Positions 24,301-35,964 of a DNA stretch of 56,962 bases are shown piece by piece. Position numbers and translations under genes: made by a program. The stretch lies in assembly GCA_024741835.1 (NCBI GenBank), contig JAENRP010000288.1, positions 1-56,962 of the forward strand, in the 5' to 3' direction. A model generated the notes under the pieces. It was not told where the DNA came from. It did not search any database and worked only from the letters and a program-made list of their open reading frames with translations. The first letter of the stretch is position 1; every line of letters starts with the position of its first letter. The DNA is from Diplocarpon mali. Taxonomy: Eukaryota > Ascomycota > Leotiomycetes > Helotiales > Drepanopezizaceae.

Positions 24301-26403
24301 GAATCTTAAAATAGGAAGGAGCTGTCTTTAAAGCTTTGCATACCTAGAGATTCGTAAGGTATACCACTTAATAGTAATACTATTAAGCCGAACTAATAAC
24401 CCCTTTCTCTTAGCTTAGGCATATTAAGCGCACTTGCTAATTGACGACTAGCTGGTTATCTAAAGGCCGAATAGACTATTCCTATTATTCGCAAACTGCC
24501 TAAAGTATAGAATAACTTTAATATTATTATCCCTTTAATTAAAGCGCCTATAGTAAAGGATGTTCTTAAAATAGGTATAAGTAATAATGAGCCTCTACTA
24601 TTAAAAAGCGGTTCTTTAAATAATAAGCCTATAGAACCTATAGCTGAACCTACGTCTTTAAAGAGGAATAGAGACTTAAAATTAGAAGATACCTTAGATA
24701 AACGCAAGTCTAAGCGTATTTAGGCTATAATAGCATATAGGATCTATAAGCTCGAACTTTAATAGAGCTTTGACGAAGATAATGCGTTCCTAGCTGCTAG
24801 GGGGATAATGAAAATCTCTCTTTTAAAGATATATGACAAAGCTATTAATAACCTAGAGAATAGAGTAGTATAAAGTGAGGCAATCTATAAGGAGATAAGC
24901 TCTCTTATTGCAAATGGCATATAGATAGAGGAACTGACGCTAAAGGACGTGAACTTAGTATTAATAAAGTAGGTCTTTATAATTAAGATATATGCAAATA
25001 GAACCCTAGAGCGTTATAAGGCAAGGCTTATAGCTAAGGGCTTCTCCTAATAGTATAGAGAAGACTACTTTAATACATTCGCGCTAATAGTTTGCATAGA
25101 TACCCTTTATATATTTATAGTAATAGTAGCCGCTAAGGACCTTGAATGCAGATAGTATAATATTAAAAATGCATTTATTAAAGCGATTATAAAGGAACGG
25201 ATTTTTTTCTCCTAACTTAATAGTATTCCTATATATATTGGCCACTCTCTTTATATACTCTATAGTATCTATAGGCTTAAATAATCAGCCTATGATTAGA
25301 ACCTCTTATATAGCTCTGCTTTAGTAGAAATAGGATTCGTTTAAAGCTTAGCTAACCTTTATCTATTTACTTATATTAAGTATAGAATTAAGTTGCTACT
25401 ATATATCGACGATATTGCTATAGCTGCGAAAACAACTACTTAATTAGATTGGTTCTTTATAACAATTCGGAAACGTTTTAATACTAAGGATTTAAGGGGA
25501 ATTTATAAGATCCTTAGCATCTGCGTTATAAGGAACTGCTCTACTTAAGAACTCTAATTAGATTAAGAGCAGTATATTAAGAAGATCTTAAACCGAATAG
25601 GACTCTCTACTTATACTCTTAACTTTAAGCTAAAGCGTACTCTAATTAAAGGAAAGTATAATAAGTTAAAGCCTACTAATAAAAATAAGCAAAGAGGAGA
25701 TCTAAAGAAGTACTAATAGGACATTAGAGCGATTATATATATTATAGTATATATAAGACTAGATATCGCCTTTGTTATTAGGCAACTTAGTCAGAACTTA
25801 AAGGATCCGACGATTTGATATAAGAATATAGTTAAGCGACTTAGAAGGTACCTTCGATTGATAATTATATAAAAGGTAAGATATAAACTAATAAAATATA
25901 TAAGCGCAAAGCTTAAGGTATATACTAATTCTAATTAGGCAAATATAAAAGGTTAGAAAAGTATATCTAGAAGCGTAGTAGTACTATATAATAGACTTAT
26001 ATTATAGGGAAATAGGAAGTAGAAATTAGTAGCTATCGCAAGCACTAAGGCCGAATATATATTAATATTATCAAATTGCAAGCAAGGATTATAGATCGCC
26101 TAAGTTCTAAAAGATATAGGTTTTACTAAGTATATTAGACGAGATAGGAATTGTATTAATCTTTAAGTAGATAATATAAGGGCGATTGCACTTATAAAGA
26201 ATCCATACTTATATAAGCGATTGAAATATATCGATATTACCTACTACTTTATCCGCGACCTTATTGCGAAGAATAAGTTATCGATTACCTATATTCTAAC
26301 CGATTAAATAATAGTAGATAGATTTATAAAGCTATTAGAAATAGTTGCAAAGTTCGAAGCGTTTAAAGATATGCTAAGGTTATAGAAGATAGTAAGGGCT
26401 TAG
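21310..26403 (+). pseudogene. Copia Gag-Pol polyprotein (gag, protease, integrase, RT, RNase H)
   Basis: ATG at 21310 opens a frame that stays in phase for 1697 codons to TAG 26401-26403; every internal stop is of RIP type. Order: gag, with a zinc-knuckle-like motif at about 22160-22200 (C-x2-Y-x3-Y-x4-C, Y from C and H); protease near 22474-22520 (N-T-N where D-S/T-G is expected); the palindrome array (22836-23308); pre-integrase and integrase with C-x2-C near 23530; reverse transcriptase with intact Y-I-D-D at 25402-25413; RNase H with K-A-E-Y near 26050. A single gag-pol frame and the order integrase-RT identify Ty1/copia. Confidence 0.93.
22836..23308 (+). repeat. In-frame array of ten quasi-palindromes (copia copy 2)
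   Basis: Same ten units and identical spacing as 118-590, offset 22718. Less mutated here. The last complete units read A-C-T ... C-C-A-G-G-A-C-C-G-C-G-A-G-T, encoding T-L-K-P-G-P-R-V followed by D-L-A. An open 60-codon segment (23122-23304) lies inside the array. The protein position is the linker between protease and the pre-integrase domain. Confidence 0.9.
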
Positions 26404-26416
26404 TAGGCTTAAGGAC

Positions 26417-26570
26417 AACTCCTAGGCCCGCCTTGCGAGTTAAGTTATATAATCTTATAAAGGAAAGTTTTTAAATCGACTCCTGGGCTTAGACTGCAAG
26501 TCAAGTTATATAGTCTTATAAAGGAATATCTTTTAAGAAATTTGACTCTTAGTCCTGCCTTATAAGTAAG
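26417..26570 (+). repeat. Three palindrome units in the copia 3' UTR, copy 2
   Basis: Starts at 26417, 26481 and 26545 (64-bp period). Matches 3699-3852 of copy 1. Confidence 0.85.
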
Positions 26571-26705
26571 AATAGTGATTTCAATAGAGGTTGCTATTAA
26601 TTGATTGTTTTTAATTTAAAGAGATACTTAAGAATTGGATTAGCGCAAAAGGATAATTGTTATTTTCTTAACTATAGGTCAATCGGAGTAAGGTTTAAGT
26701 AGGGG

Positions 26706-26900
26706 TATTAAGATAGGTGATATAGCTATCACTTTGATATATTATTATATAACCCTACTGCTTAATTAGTAGGATATTAATATATATATAGCTATAAGGA
26801 AGAAAGGGGTAACCTTCCTTCCTTAACTCTTACTAATATATCGACTATCGACCTTTAGAAGTTTCTTATACCTATTGCGCCGACTCACTTAAGTTCAATA
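26706..26900 (+). repeat. Copia 3' LTR, copy 2 (195 bp)
   Basis: Starts TATTAAGATAGG right after a purine tract (AAGTAGGGG) and ends AAGTTCAATA, followed by the GAAAG duplicate. Confidence 0.95.
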
Positions 26901-26905
26901 GAAAG

Positions 26906-27182
26906 AGGTAATAAGCCTAGTATTATTGTTTTTCTATTTTTATTATTTTTCTCCTCTTTTTTTTATTTACATTTTTAAATTTACTTATTAACCCATTTTA
27001 CGTTTAGCCTATTATCTTTTAAGTAATTATAATTATTTATACTATTTTCTTAAGCCTTTAGCTAAGCTTCTAAGTTTTAAAGTAGTCTTAGCTTTATAGG
27101 ATTAGCTTAATAAAAGTCGCGAATCTTATATAAGGATCTTATAAAATTTAAAGCGCAATACTAACTTAGATTAGGGTTATAA
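26906..27182 (-). pseudogene. D' fragment ii: end of pol of a gypsy D relative
   Basis: Reverse complement of gypsy D at about 32960-33240, covering the chromodomain tail and the A-rich tract after pol. It continues fragment i across copia copy 2 and is broken on the right by the X1 insertion. Nothing else is encoded here. Confidence 0.85.
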
Positions 27183-27236
27183 TATAAGAGGGAGTAGGAA
27201 CAACACCTGAGAATAGGCCTAAGGGAAGACCAAAGA
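27183..27236 (+). repeat. X1 LTR-only insertion, left part
   Basis: First 54 bases of a ~318-bp LTR that is completed at 34799-35062; gypsy D sits in between. It starts TATAAGAG (TGTAAGAG before RIP). The host D' sequence shows ATAA on both sides (27179-27182 and 35063-35066), a 4-bp or slightly degraded 5-bp target duplication. It shares blocks (AATAGGCCTAAGGGAAGACC, GGAGGAAGCA) with the LTR at 41674-41918. Confidence 0.8.
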
Positions 27237-27543
27237 TGTAACGGCTGCACCTCCACTTAGTGCAATTACCTGGGAGTACGGCGTTTTAAGGTTTCGCAAT
27301 TTCGATTCGATGCAGGGTTTTCTCGAATCGACCCCGAAGGGGCAAAAGGATATTCTTATATAATATCACGTAAACGGGCAATAGAGCTTTTAGCTGCTAT
27401 ATATATAAGGAAGAAGGGCTCTCCCTTAAGGAGGGTTCTTTAACTTCTTCGTTTCCTTTATATTAGACCTATAGAATACGCCTTTTGCACCACTTCTTAC
27501 TCTTATACTTGATCTTGCACTTCAGCGGTTCTATATTGTTATA
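27237..27543 (+). repeat. Gypsy D 5' LTR (307 bp)
   Basis: Starts TGTAACGGCTGC and ends CTATATTGTTATA. It contains a TATA-like run CTTATATAATATCACG near 27355-27370, a plausible core promoter. It differs from the 3' LTR by transitions only in the parts I compared. Confidence 0.95.
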
Positions 27544-27851
27544 TTAAATGAAGAAGTTCTTCTCTGCCAGGGACAACTTTTAATAATATCCTACCCCTTT
27601 TGAAAATCGATTCGCGGTTATTTCGACTTTCGACAGAGTTAAGATCTTAGAGATCTCTTAGATAAACTGAGAGCTTAAGTATAGCTTATTAACTAGTATA
27701 ATCGAGGAACGCTTTTATTAGCTGGATTTTCTTAACTACTCCTTTTGTAGAAGCGCTATAGGCAGAAGTTAGGAGAGCACTACGCTACTAGAACCCTTTT
27801 TCTATAGAACCCCTTTTTAACTGAATCCCTACCGAAATCAAAATCGGTAAA

Positions 27852-29273
27852 ATGAATTCCCTACTAGCTGGAAGTTAGCAAATATAGAATATACCTAGTT
27901 TATTTAAGGAACTAGCTTCTATAGGGAGTACCCCTACTCTAGCCCCTAGGGCCGGACCTTCCTCTGCTGCTAAAGGCAAGAGACTATAACGATATAGCCG
28001 AGCTAACTGAGATGAACGAGACTTTTCGAACCTAAATGTCTTATGAGAAATAGTCTTAAGTTTAAAGGAATCTATATAACGCTAAGACTAATCTAATTAA
28101 TAATTGTAAAGCGAGATTAGCCGGATTGCCTAGGCTATCTTTAGCCTAAAGACCCTAGCTTATTAAAGCTAAGAGACGGCTTAGCGCATATATTAGACTA
28201 TTGAGCGAGATTCTACCTACCCTTGCGAGACTCAGCCTTCTTTAGAAGTCGATATAGATATAAAATAGCTAAAAATTCAACTAACCGAAAAGATCACCCC
28301 TTTTAATAATAGAACCTCCTTAATATATAAGCAGTAGTTAGCTTCAGTCCGAGACCGACTGCAAGTTAACGCCGACCTATATCCGAATGAGCGAGCTCGC
28401 TAAGCCCTTATTTAGGGATCTACTATAGGATAAGCCTAAATGTACCTCGAACCCTAGTACCTTTCGAAGACTAACCCCTTTCAGAACTATCAAGAAATGG
28501 TAGAACTGCTAAGCAGTTACTTTTTAATTAGCTAAAAGGTAGACCTATTTCGATCTACTTTTTATTACCTTTATATAAGAGAAGCCGGTTATTTTAAAGA
28601 AACTTTCCCTTAGTTTTAAGCCTGATTCTAATCTACTGCAATTTAAGGAGAGGTCTTAAGATCTAAGTAGTTCTTCTTTATATAGAATAAGATTACCTCC
28701 TAGCTTAGAGCTGCTTGCGCTTTAGCTAAGGCCTCTTAAGGGAAGGACTATACTATTATAATTAATTAATTGAATGCCCTTAATGCCGAACGCTGAAGTA
28801 ACTAACTTCTTAATCCTTCGACTAGAAGCAAGGCGACTCTGGTATTATATCGGAAGATATCCGGTTCGCTCCTTAATAAGGCCGCTCGCGGTCCAAGTGC
28901 TAGAAATACCACCTGAGTTTCTAAGCTACTAGCCCTAAAGCCTATTACCCCTTTTCGCTAAGATACGCTAGCTAAAGCTAGTTCTCCTGCTTTGCCCCTT
29001 AAGCAAGCTACCTATTAGACCTATGGCAAAACTGGTTACTATAAGACTGAGTGCCCTTCTATAGGCAAGATTAATGCCTTAGAAGATATAGAGGAAGATA
29101 ATCCGACTTTAGACTCAATTAAGAATAGGGTCGAAACGGAAGAAGATTAGGAAAATAAAGAGGCCTAGGAAAAGACTCCTACTTAGGCCTGCGAAAGTGC
29201 GACTTATCGAAGCTAGACCTTAACTCTTTAATAGGAGGGAAGTAATTCCTAACCTCTTATACTATTAGTATAA
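27852..29273 (+). pseudogene. Gypsy D gag
   Basis: ATG at 27852 starts a frame of about 470 codons. N-terminal Ser/Ala-rich part, helical middle, capsid-like region with N-P-F-x-x-Y near 28470, and a zinc knuckle near 29011-29060 (T-Y-x-T-Y-G-K-T-G-Y-x-K-T-E-C, where Y replaces C, C and H). The tail is acidic (E-D-I-E-E-D-N). The end is approximate because the protease frame (-1) already opens near 29222. Leader 27544-27851: nothing recognisable, and no clear primer site. Confidence 0.87.
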
Positions 29274-32200
29274 ATGGACTTAGAGTATTATTATCAGCCT
29301 TAATAGATACTAGAGCCCTTAGTTACTTATTTTTAAATCGTTCCCTTTCCATACGTCTTTCGAGAGCGACTGGCTTTAAAATTCTTCCTCTTCTAGCCCC
29401 TATTCCTATCTATGGATTTTAAAATACTATTTGCGTATAAGCTACGTACTATATGCGCTTTCACTTAATAATTAATAGAAGGCGTATTTATAACTGCCCT
29501 TAGGTTATTCTCAACTTAGGCAAGTGCGATGCTATTATTAAAGTCAAATGGATGCGCTAATTCTAACTTAAACTTAATCCGAAGGAAAACCGATTTGTAT
29601 AGCCTTTGTATTACCCCTTATCTCCCTGATTCGCAAAGGAAATCGTCATTTGTCTTCCCCCTTTTAAAGGACTTCGGATCCGATCTGATTATTAAGCTGA
29701 TATTAATCGCAGAGAACGAGAAATGGCTATAGACAAAGCTTAATAAATTAATAGAAGATAGTCCTGCGTTAATTTGATAGTCTTAGCTAAGCGTAAGATC
29801 CCTATTGCTATCACTAGGCCAGCGCCTCTGCCTTTAACTAAGCTAGATCCAGGAATACCGCCTAATATAAATCGACTATATTCTAACCTTATTCGCAAAT
29901 GCCCTAAAGCCGCAGTTCCTATTTGCGAAATTAGTACTAATGCCTTTTATTATAATATAAAGCGTAAGGAGACTAAGTTCTTTTAAACCAGTATTTATAA
30001 AGTGGATAGGATTCTAAAGGAAAGATACGAGCTTAAGAATCCTAATATCGAAAAGCTAATTAACGATCGACTCCTAAAATAGTACCGATCTCTAAGATAA
30101 GCCTTCTTAAAAAGGGATGCGGATACCCTTCCTCCCTATTAGTACTACAATTATAAGATACAGCTAGAAGGGCCCCTGCCTAACGCCTATTCGCCCCTTT
30201 ACCGCCAATCTACCAAGGAGCTTAAGGTTATAAAAGAGTACTTACTTAAGAATTTAGACAAAGGCTTTATTAAGACAAGTACTAGCCCCTTTGCTTCGCT
30301 AGTACTATTTGTAAAGAAGGCCGACAGTAGCCTTTGATTTTGCATAGACTACCGAAAGCTAAACGTACTAACTCAGAAAGACGCTTACCTGATTCTAAGG
30401 ATAGACAAGCTTTTAAGGCAAGTATCTAAAGCTAAGATTTTTATAAAATTGGATATTTAAACCGCTTTTAATTAGATATAAATAGACCTTAAATTAGAGG
30501 AATATACTACCTTTTGAATAAGGTACAGATCCTATAAATGTAAGGTTCTCCTATTTAGCCTCTATAATAGACTTAGTACTTACCAGCGGTATATAAATGA
30601 CGTTCTTTTAGATTACTTAGATGATTTTTATATAGCATATTTAAACGACATTTTAATTTACTTTAAGAATGTTAAAGAGTACTAGGGCTATATTAAAAGG
30701 GTATTGAAACGACTCTTAGAGGCTGGCCTTTAAGTAGATATCAAGAAGTGCGAGTTCTATATTACTTAAACTCGATATCTTAGCTATATTCTAATAATAA
30801 CTAGGATTGAACCGGACTTTGAAAAGGTCGAACTATTGCGCAATTAGAAGTACCTGAAAACTGTTACTAAAGTGAAGTCCTACCTAGGATTTTGCGGGTT
30901 CTACCGATAATTTATTTGCAACTTTAGGCTAATCGCCAAACCCCTCTTGGTTCTGACCTAACCGATAGTGCCTTGGAATTGGATAGAAGAGTGCCGAATC
31001 GCTTTTAAAGAGCTTCGCAAGCAGTTGCTCTCAATTCAGCGGATTTATCATTTTAACCCTAACTTGCTTATGAAGCTAGAAACTAATACTTCTAATAGCG
31101 TTATTGCCAGAGTACTTTCTTAGTAACACTCTGATAAGCAATAGTACCTAATTGGCTTCTATTCGCATATACTCTTTAGCTACGAACCTAATTGGGAAAT
31201 ATACGATAAGGAACTCTTTGCTATTATTGAATCCTACTATAAATAGAGACCTAAGCTTATATCACTTAAGGAGCGAGTTAATATTTACTCAGATTACCGC
31301 TCCCTTAAGTACTTTATAACTATTAAGGTTCTGACTGTAAAATAGTGCTGATAGATAGAATTTCTATCTAACTTTAATTTTCGAATCGTATATACTCTTA
31401 GTAAAGATAATTAAAAGGCTAATATTCTTAGCTGCTGAGAGTAGGATATGCTAATTTATAAATAAGCGAAGCTAGATAGCCGATCCCGAGTTTTGCTTTC
31501 CCTTGCCCGGTTGGATACTTAAATTAATACTAAATTGGCTGATAAATTTCTCGCCGAATCTGCCGAAGGCACCCTTGCCCTAATGTTAACCGATGATCCT
31601 GATTCGACTTTGAATCGACCTAAGGATTCCTTTAATTTGATTAAGAAGCTTTATTAAAATAACTGCGAATCCTTTTAAGAGATTCGCGCCGACCTCCTTA
31701 AGAACTACTCTTTAAAAGACGGATTGCTTTGCTTTAAGGAGCGTCTTTGCGTACGCTGCAACACTCCCTTATGCACTTGTCTAATTTAAGAAGCTTATAA
31801 CCAACCTTTAAGCGCGCACCTTAATAGCTTAAAGACCTACTAGCTACTTGCTCCTAAGTACTATTAGGTTAGGATAGGTTCGGATTGCAAAAGATTTATT
31901 GCAAACTGCAGACTTTATCAATTCTCGCATTCGAAGATAACTAAATAATAAGGTCTCCTATAGCCCCTCCCTATTCCTAACTATCTTATGCAGCACTTAT
32001 ATATAGATTTTAAGGATTTCCCTCCTAATAAGCACGGCTTTGATCGAATCCTAGTTTTTATAAACCGATTTAATAAAAGCGCTATTATGATTCCTTATTA
32101 AAAAGATATTAACGCTTAAGGAACTGCCCAACTATTCGTTTAATGGATTTATCGATTCGGCTATACTTTAAAGATAATTACCTCTAACCAAGGCCCCTAA

Positions 32201-33166
32201 TTCATCTCCTTATTTTAAAGAGAGTTCTGCTGCATTATCAGTATTAAGATTAAACTCTTTATAGCATACTATAAGGAGACTAACGGCCAAACGGAGATTA
32301 TAAATAAGTATATTAATTTAAGGCTATAGCCTTTTATTAATTACTATCAAGATAATTAAAGTGAACTGATTCTATTGATAGATTATACGCAATTGATTCT
32401 CCCTTACGCTTCGATCAGTATAACCCTATATTAGCTTAAGTATAGAGTTGCGCCTTAGATAAGTTGGGACTGGATCTCTCTAAAAACGTCCAGCCTATAG
32501 GAGAAATTGAATTAGGCAGAAGCTAAGCTAATAGTAGAGAGGATGTACGCAGCTTAAAAAGTAGCGAAAGGCAATATAGAACGCGCCTAGGAGAAAATGC
32601 GTAAGTCTATGAATCAATACTAAAGGGAGATTAATTAGAAATCTAAAGATATAGTCTACCTTTTAATAAAAAATCTTAAGAACTACCGCCTTAGTAGGAA
32701 ACTAGCCAATTAATAGGATAGTCCTTTTAAGGTTCTTAAGAAGGTAGGCAATTTATATTAGATCAAGCTACCTATAAGTTCTATAATATATAATATCTTT
32801 ACGCTAGAGCTACTATTTAAAGATCTATAAAACCCTTTACTAGGTTAGGAATAACCCTGGCCTATTATAAAAAAGATCGCTAGGTAAGAAGAGTATAAAG
32901 TGTCTAAGATACTAAGTGTACGCCTATCTTAAGGAAAGCTAAAGTATTAAGTCAAATAGACTAGTTATAACCTTAATTCGAGTTGGTATTACGCCTTAAA
33001 TTTTATAAGATCTTTGCATAAGATTCGCGACTTTTATTAGGCCAATCCTACGAAGCTAGGACTACCTTAGAACCTATAAGCTTGGCTAAAGGCTTAGGAA
33101 AGTGGTATAGATAATTATAGTCACTTAGAAGATAATAGGCCGGACGCGAAACGGGTTGGTAAATAA
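29222..33166 (+). pseudogene. Gypsy D pol: protease, RT, RNase H, integrase, chromodomain
   Basis: 1315 codons in one frame, -1 relative to gag. Protease A-L-I-D-T-x-A near 29300-29316. Reverse transcriptase: F-C-I-D-Y-R-K-L-N near 30340 and Y-L-N-D at 30638-30649 (one Asp lost). RNase H about 31060-31440. Integrase core: Asp near 32005, S-N-Q-G-P near 32180 (first Asp to Asn), G-Q-T-E near 32285. A chromodomain-like end runs at about 32890-33050, followed by the N-P-T-K-x-G-x-P signature usual at the C terminus of fungal gypsy integrases. The segment 29774-29986 (protease-RT linker) is still open. Confidence 0.9.
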
Positions 33167-33251
33167 ATCTAAAAATATAAATAAAAAAAAAAAAAGGAGA
33201 AAAATAATAAAAATAGAAAAACAACAACACTGGGCCAACTGCCCCCTCCTC

Positions 33252-34251
33252 TTATAACTCCTCCGACCCCTCCTCCTTTGCGCTTAAGGAGATAAGCTCC
33301 AACTCTGTTTTAGAGCTAGAGCTCGCCTTTTGAATACGCCCCCGCTTGGAACAACCTTGACCTCCTCCTCTTACCGCTGCTAGCGCCGCCCTACTAGCTG
33401 CTGCGCCTGATGCTACCCTTGCTATTGCAAGCCCCTCTCTCCTTATAAGAGACTCTACTACTATAGCGGTCTACTCTGCTAATATAGCGATAGACCTTAG
33501 GAGGCTTAGTATAGTTCGGCTAGATTGCTTTAACCTTACTAGCTAGGACTTAATAAGGTCGCTGCGCTCCTATTAAAAAGTCAGCGGTTAATTCAATACT
33601 AATTCGGGTTTAACTTATAGCAACTATTGCCTAAATCCCCTTTAGCTGGCTTGCCATAGCCTTAGCTATAGAGCAGAGCTCTGCAAGGCTAGTACGCTCT
33701 AGTTGGGAGCGGCTAGTCGGAGCCTCCGCGCTGGCTACTAGCAAGAGGTTAATGAGAATCCAGGCGCGCTAGACCGCCTCCTAATAGAGCATCTTGCGGT
33801 TCTCTGCCGAAACCGCCTAAGTGTTATTGTCGTTGTCGTTGCTACTATTATCTTCCTCTTATTGCCAGGCAGCCTTCCCTTGCCACTCCTTAAGGGCTGC
33901 GGATAGCGCTACGAACTCCTTACTGATATAAGAGGGAAGCTATAAATAAGTATTAGTGCGACTAGAACTTTGGATTCAATTTGAGGTACTTATAGAAATG
34001 CACTCCGCCTTCTACTCTTAGCACTAGTAGCACTTCTTACTACGCTCTAATTCAAACTCGCATTTATACGTAATATTGCGTATAAGGCGCCGCACGCACT
34101 AATAGTAGCATACGCAGTAGGCTACCGCAAGGGCGCCTAACGGCAAGGGAATTGGCACTACGCATATTAGACGCGATTCGACCCCAGACTAGGGCAAACT
34201 TACTTATAGTAGTTAGTAGTAGTAGTAATAATTGTTTCTACTACTATACAT
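33252..34251 (-). pseudogene. Cys-rich ORF antisense to gypsy D, between pol and 3' LTR
   Basis: The minus strand from ATG 34251 codes for a protein with a hydrophobic start and then a cysteine cluster at about 34130-34010: C-x-C-x3-C, then C, then C-x2-C-x5-C, looking like paired zinc-binding loops. A conserved block follows (K-E-F-V-A-L-S-A-A-L-K-E-W near 33890-33930), then an Asn/Asp run near 33835. From about 33780 to 33480 two frames are both plausible. The Ala/Gly-rich, then acidic, tail (33480-33252) is in a different frame from the start, so a frameshift or intron must lie between. Base composition is richer in GC than the surroundings. D' has the homologous ORF (20079-20715). Similar Cys-rich proteins of unknown function are common in ascomycete genomes. 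Confidence 0.62.
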
Positions 34252-34384
34252 TAGCCTTATGCTATAGTAGTAGGAGTAGGGGACTTATATAATAGTATGT
34301 AGTTATTGTACTAAGGAAGGAAGATCCTATAAAGAGAAAAACAAATTTGAGTATATAACGCAACTTACGCTAAACCAAATATAG

Positions 34385-34403
34385 AACGGTACCGTTTATA
34401 TAA
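34385..34403 (-). promoter_or_regulatory. Possible promoter of the antisense ORF: TATA box and perfect palindrome
   Basis: On the minus strand a TATATAAA stretch is followed by the perfect 12-base palindrome AACGGTACCGTT (34385-34396), about 140 bases before the ATG at 34251. The spacing suits a core promoter reading toward the Cys-rich ORF. No function is proven. The rest of 34252-34486 shows only CTA/TAG-type short repeats and the polypurine tract before the LTR. Confidence 0.4.
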
Positions 34404-34486
34404 TAACGCGCTAAGTATATTACCGTATGAAAATCGTCACAACCTCCTAACGCTTATAGGCAAGCGTTCTTAAAGGGGAGAGGTAG

Positions 34487-34793
34487 TATAACAGCTGCAC
34501 CTCCACTTAGTGCAATTACCTAGGAGTACGGTATTTTAAGGTTTCGCAATCTCGATTTAATATAGGGTTTTCTCAAATCGATCCTAAAGGGGCAAAAGGA
34601 TATTCTTATATAATATTACGTAAACGGGCAATAGAGCTTCTAGCTGCTATATATATAAGGAAGAAGGGCTCTCCCCTAAGGAGGGTTCTTTAACTTCTTC
34701 GTTTCCTTTGTATTAGACCTATAGAATACGCCTTTTGCACCACTTCTTGCTCCTATACTTGATCTCGCACTTCGGCGGTTCTGTGTCGTTACA
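34487..34793 (+). repeat. Gypsy D 3' LTR (307 bp)
   Basis: Starts TATAACAGCTGC after the purine tract AAAGGGGAGAGG and ends CTGTGTCGTTACA. Followed by AAAGA. Confidence 0.95.
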
Positions 34794-34798
34794 AAAGA

Positions 34799-35062
34799 CA
34801 AAGAGGGAGGAAGCACCATAAGCAGGCTCTCTAAAGACAAGAACTAGGATAATTCACTAGTTAGGGGTAGAATAGGTAGTTGGCATTGCGCGCTATCTCT
34901 AAGTACAATAGTGGTCCTATATATACCCCCTTCGACCCTTAGCCGATTATATGACTCTGTCATATGACTTATATCACGTGACTCCTCCTTCGACTCTCTA
35001 TCCCGTGACTCCTCGACTGTCACGTGACAGTCACGTGACTCCTTTTCTTCTAGGTCTCTACA
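34799..35062 (+). repeat. X1 LTR-only insertion, right part, with CACGTG repeats
   Basis: Completes the LTR begun at 27183. Ends GGTCTCTACA. Between about 34970 and 35045 there are three CACGTG cores within GTCACGTGAC-type palindromes plus a degenerate CCCGTGACTCC copy. CACGTG is the classical binding core of bHLH factors, so this may be an upstream activating region. No internal element sequence is present, so it is a solo LTR. Confidence 0.8.
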
Positions 35063-35964
35063 ATAACTAATCTATTTGACCTAGTACTTTAAGTTCTTTT
35101 AAAATAGGCGTATACTTAGTATTTTAAATACCTTATACTCTTCTTACTTAGCGATCTTTTCTATAGTAAGCTAGGGTTATTCCTAACCTAGTAAAGGGTT
35201 CTATAGATCTTTAAATAGTAGCTTTAGCGCAAAGATATTATATATTATAGAACTTATAAGCAGCTTAATCTAATATAAATTACCTACCTTTTTAAGAACC
35301 TTAAAGGGGCTGTCCTATTAATTAGCTAATTTCCTATTAAAGCAATAATTCTTAAGATTTTTTATTAAAAGGTAAATTATATCTTTAGGTTTTTAATCAG
35401 TTTCCCTTTAATATTAATTTATAGACTTACGCATTTTCTCTTAAGCGCGTTTTATATTATCTTTTACTACTTCTTAAGCTAAGTATATCCTCTCTATTAC
35501 TAGCTTAGCCTTTACTTAATTTAATCTCTCCTACGGGTTAGACGTTTTTAAAGAGATCTAGTCCTAACTTATTTAAGGTATAACTTTATACTTAACCTAA
35601 TATAAGGTTATACCAATTGAAGCGTAAGGGAGAATCGATTGCGTATAATCTATTAATCGAATCAATTTACTTTAATTATCTTAATAGTAATTAATAAAAG
35701 GCTATAGCCTTAAATTAATATACTTATTTATAATCTCCGTTTAGCTATTAGTCTCTTTATAATACGTTATAAAGAGTTTAATCTTAATATTAATAATATA
35801 GTAGAACTCTGTTTAAAATAAGAAGACGAATTAAGGGCCTTGGTCTAAGATAATTATCTTTAAGGTATAGCCGAATCGATAAATCCATTAAACGAATAAT
35901 CAGGCAGTTCCTTAAGTATTAATATCTTTATAATAAAGGATTGTAATAGCGCTCTTACTAAGTC
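35063..35964 (-). pseudogene. D' fragment iii: integrase of a gypsy D relative
   Basis: Reverse complement of gypsy D at about 32070-32965: integrase core (from near the second Asp region) through the C-terminal domain. It continues fragment ii across X1. It ends where gypsy E inserts; the next bases of D' (expected GGTTTATAAA) are not found after E, so D' is cut off here. Heavily mutated. Confidence 0.86.

Larger units (their letters stand above)
20716..26900 (+). mobile_element. Ty1/copia retrotransposon, copy 2, full length
   Basis: 6185 bp between GAAAG duplicates at 20711-20715 and 26901-26905. Two LTRs of exactly 195 bp, a half-tRNA primer site, a leader with short tandem repeats, one polyprotein frame and a 3' UTR with three palindromes. 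It is inserted in D' and rejoining its flanks restores the D' sequence. Confidence 0.96.
27237..34793 (+). mobile_element. Ty3/gypsy chromovirus D, full length
   Basis: 7557 bp with 307-bp LTRs (TGTAAC...GTTACA ends) and target duplication AAAGA at 27232-27236 and 34794-34798. Gag and pol are on the plus strand. A cysteine-rich ORF is on the minus strand between pol and the 3' LTR. It is the least RIP-mutated element left of position 42000, and it is inserted in X1, which is inserted in its own relative D'; it is therefore the youngest layer of this stack. Confidence 0.96.
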
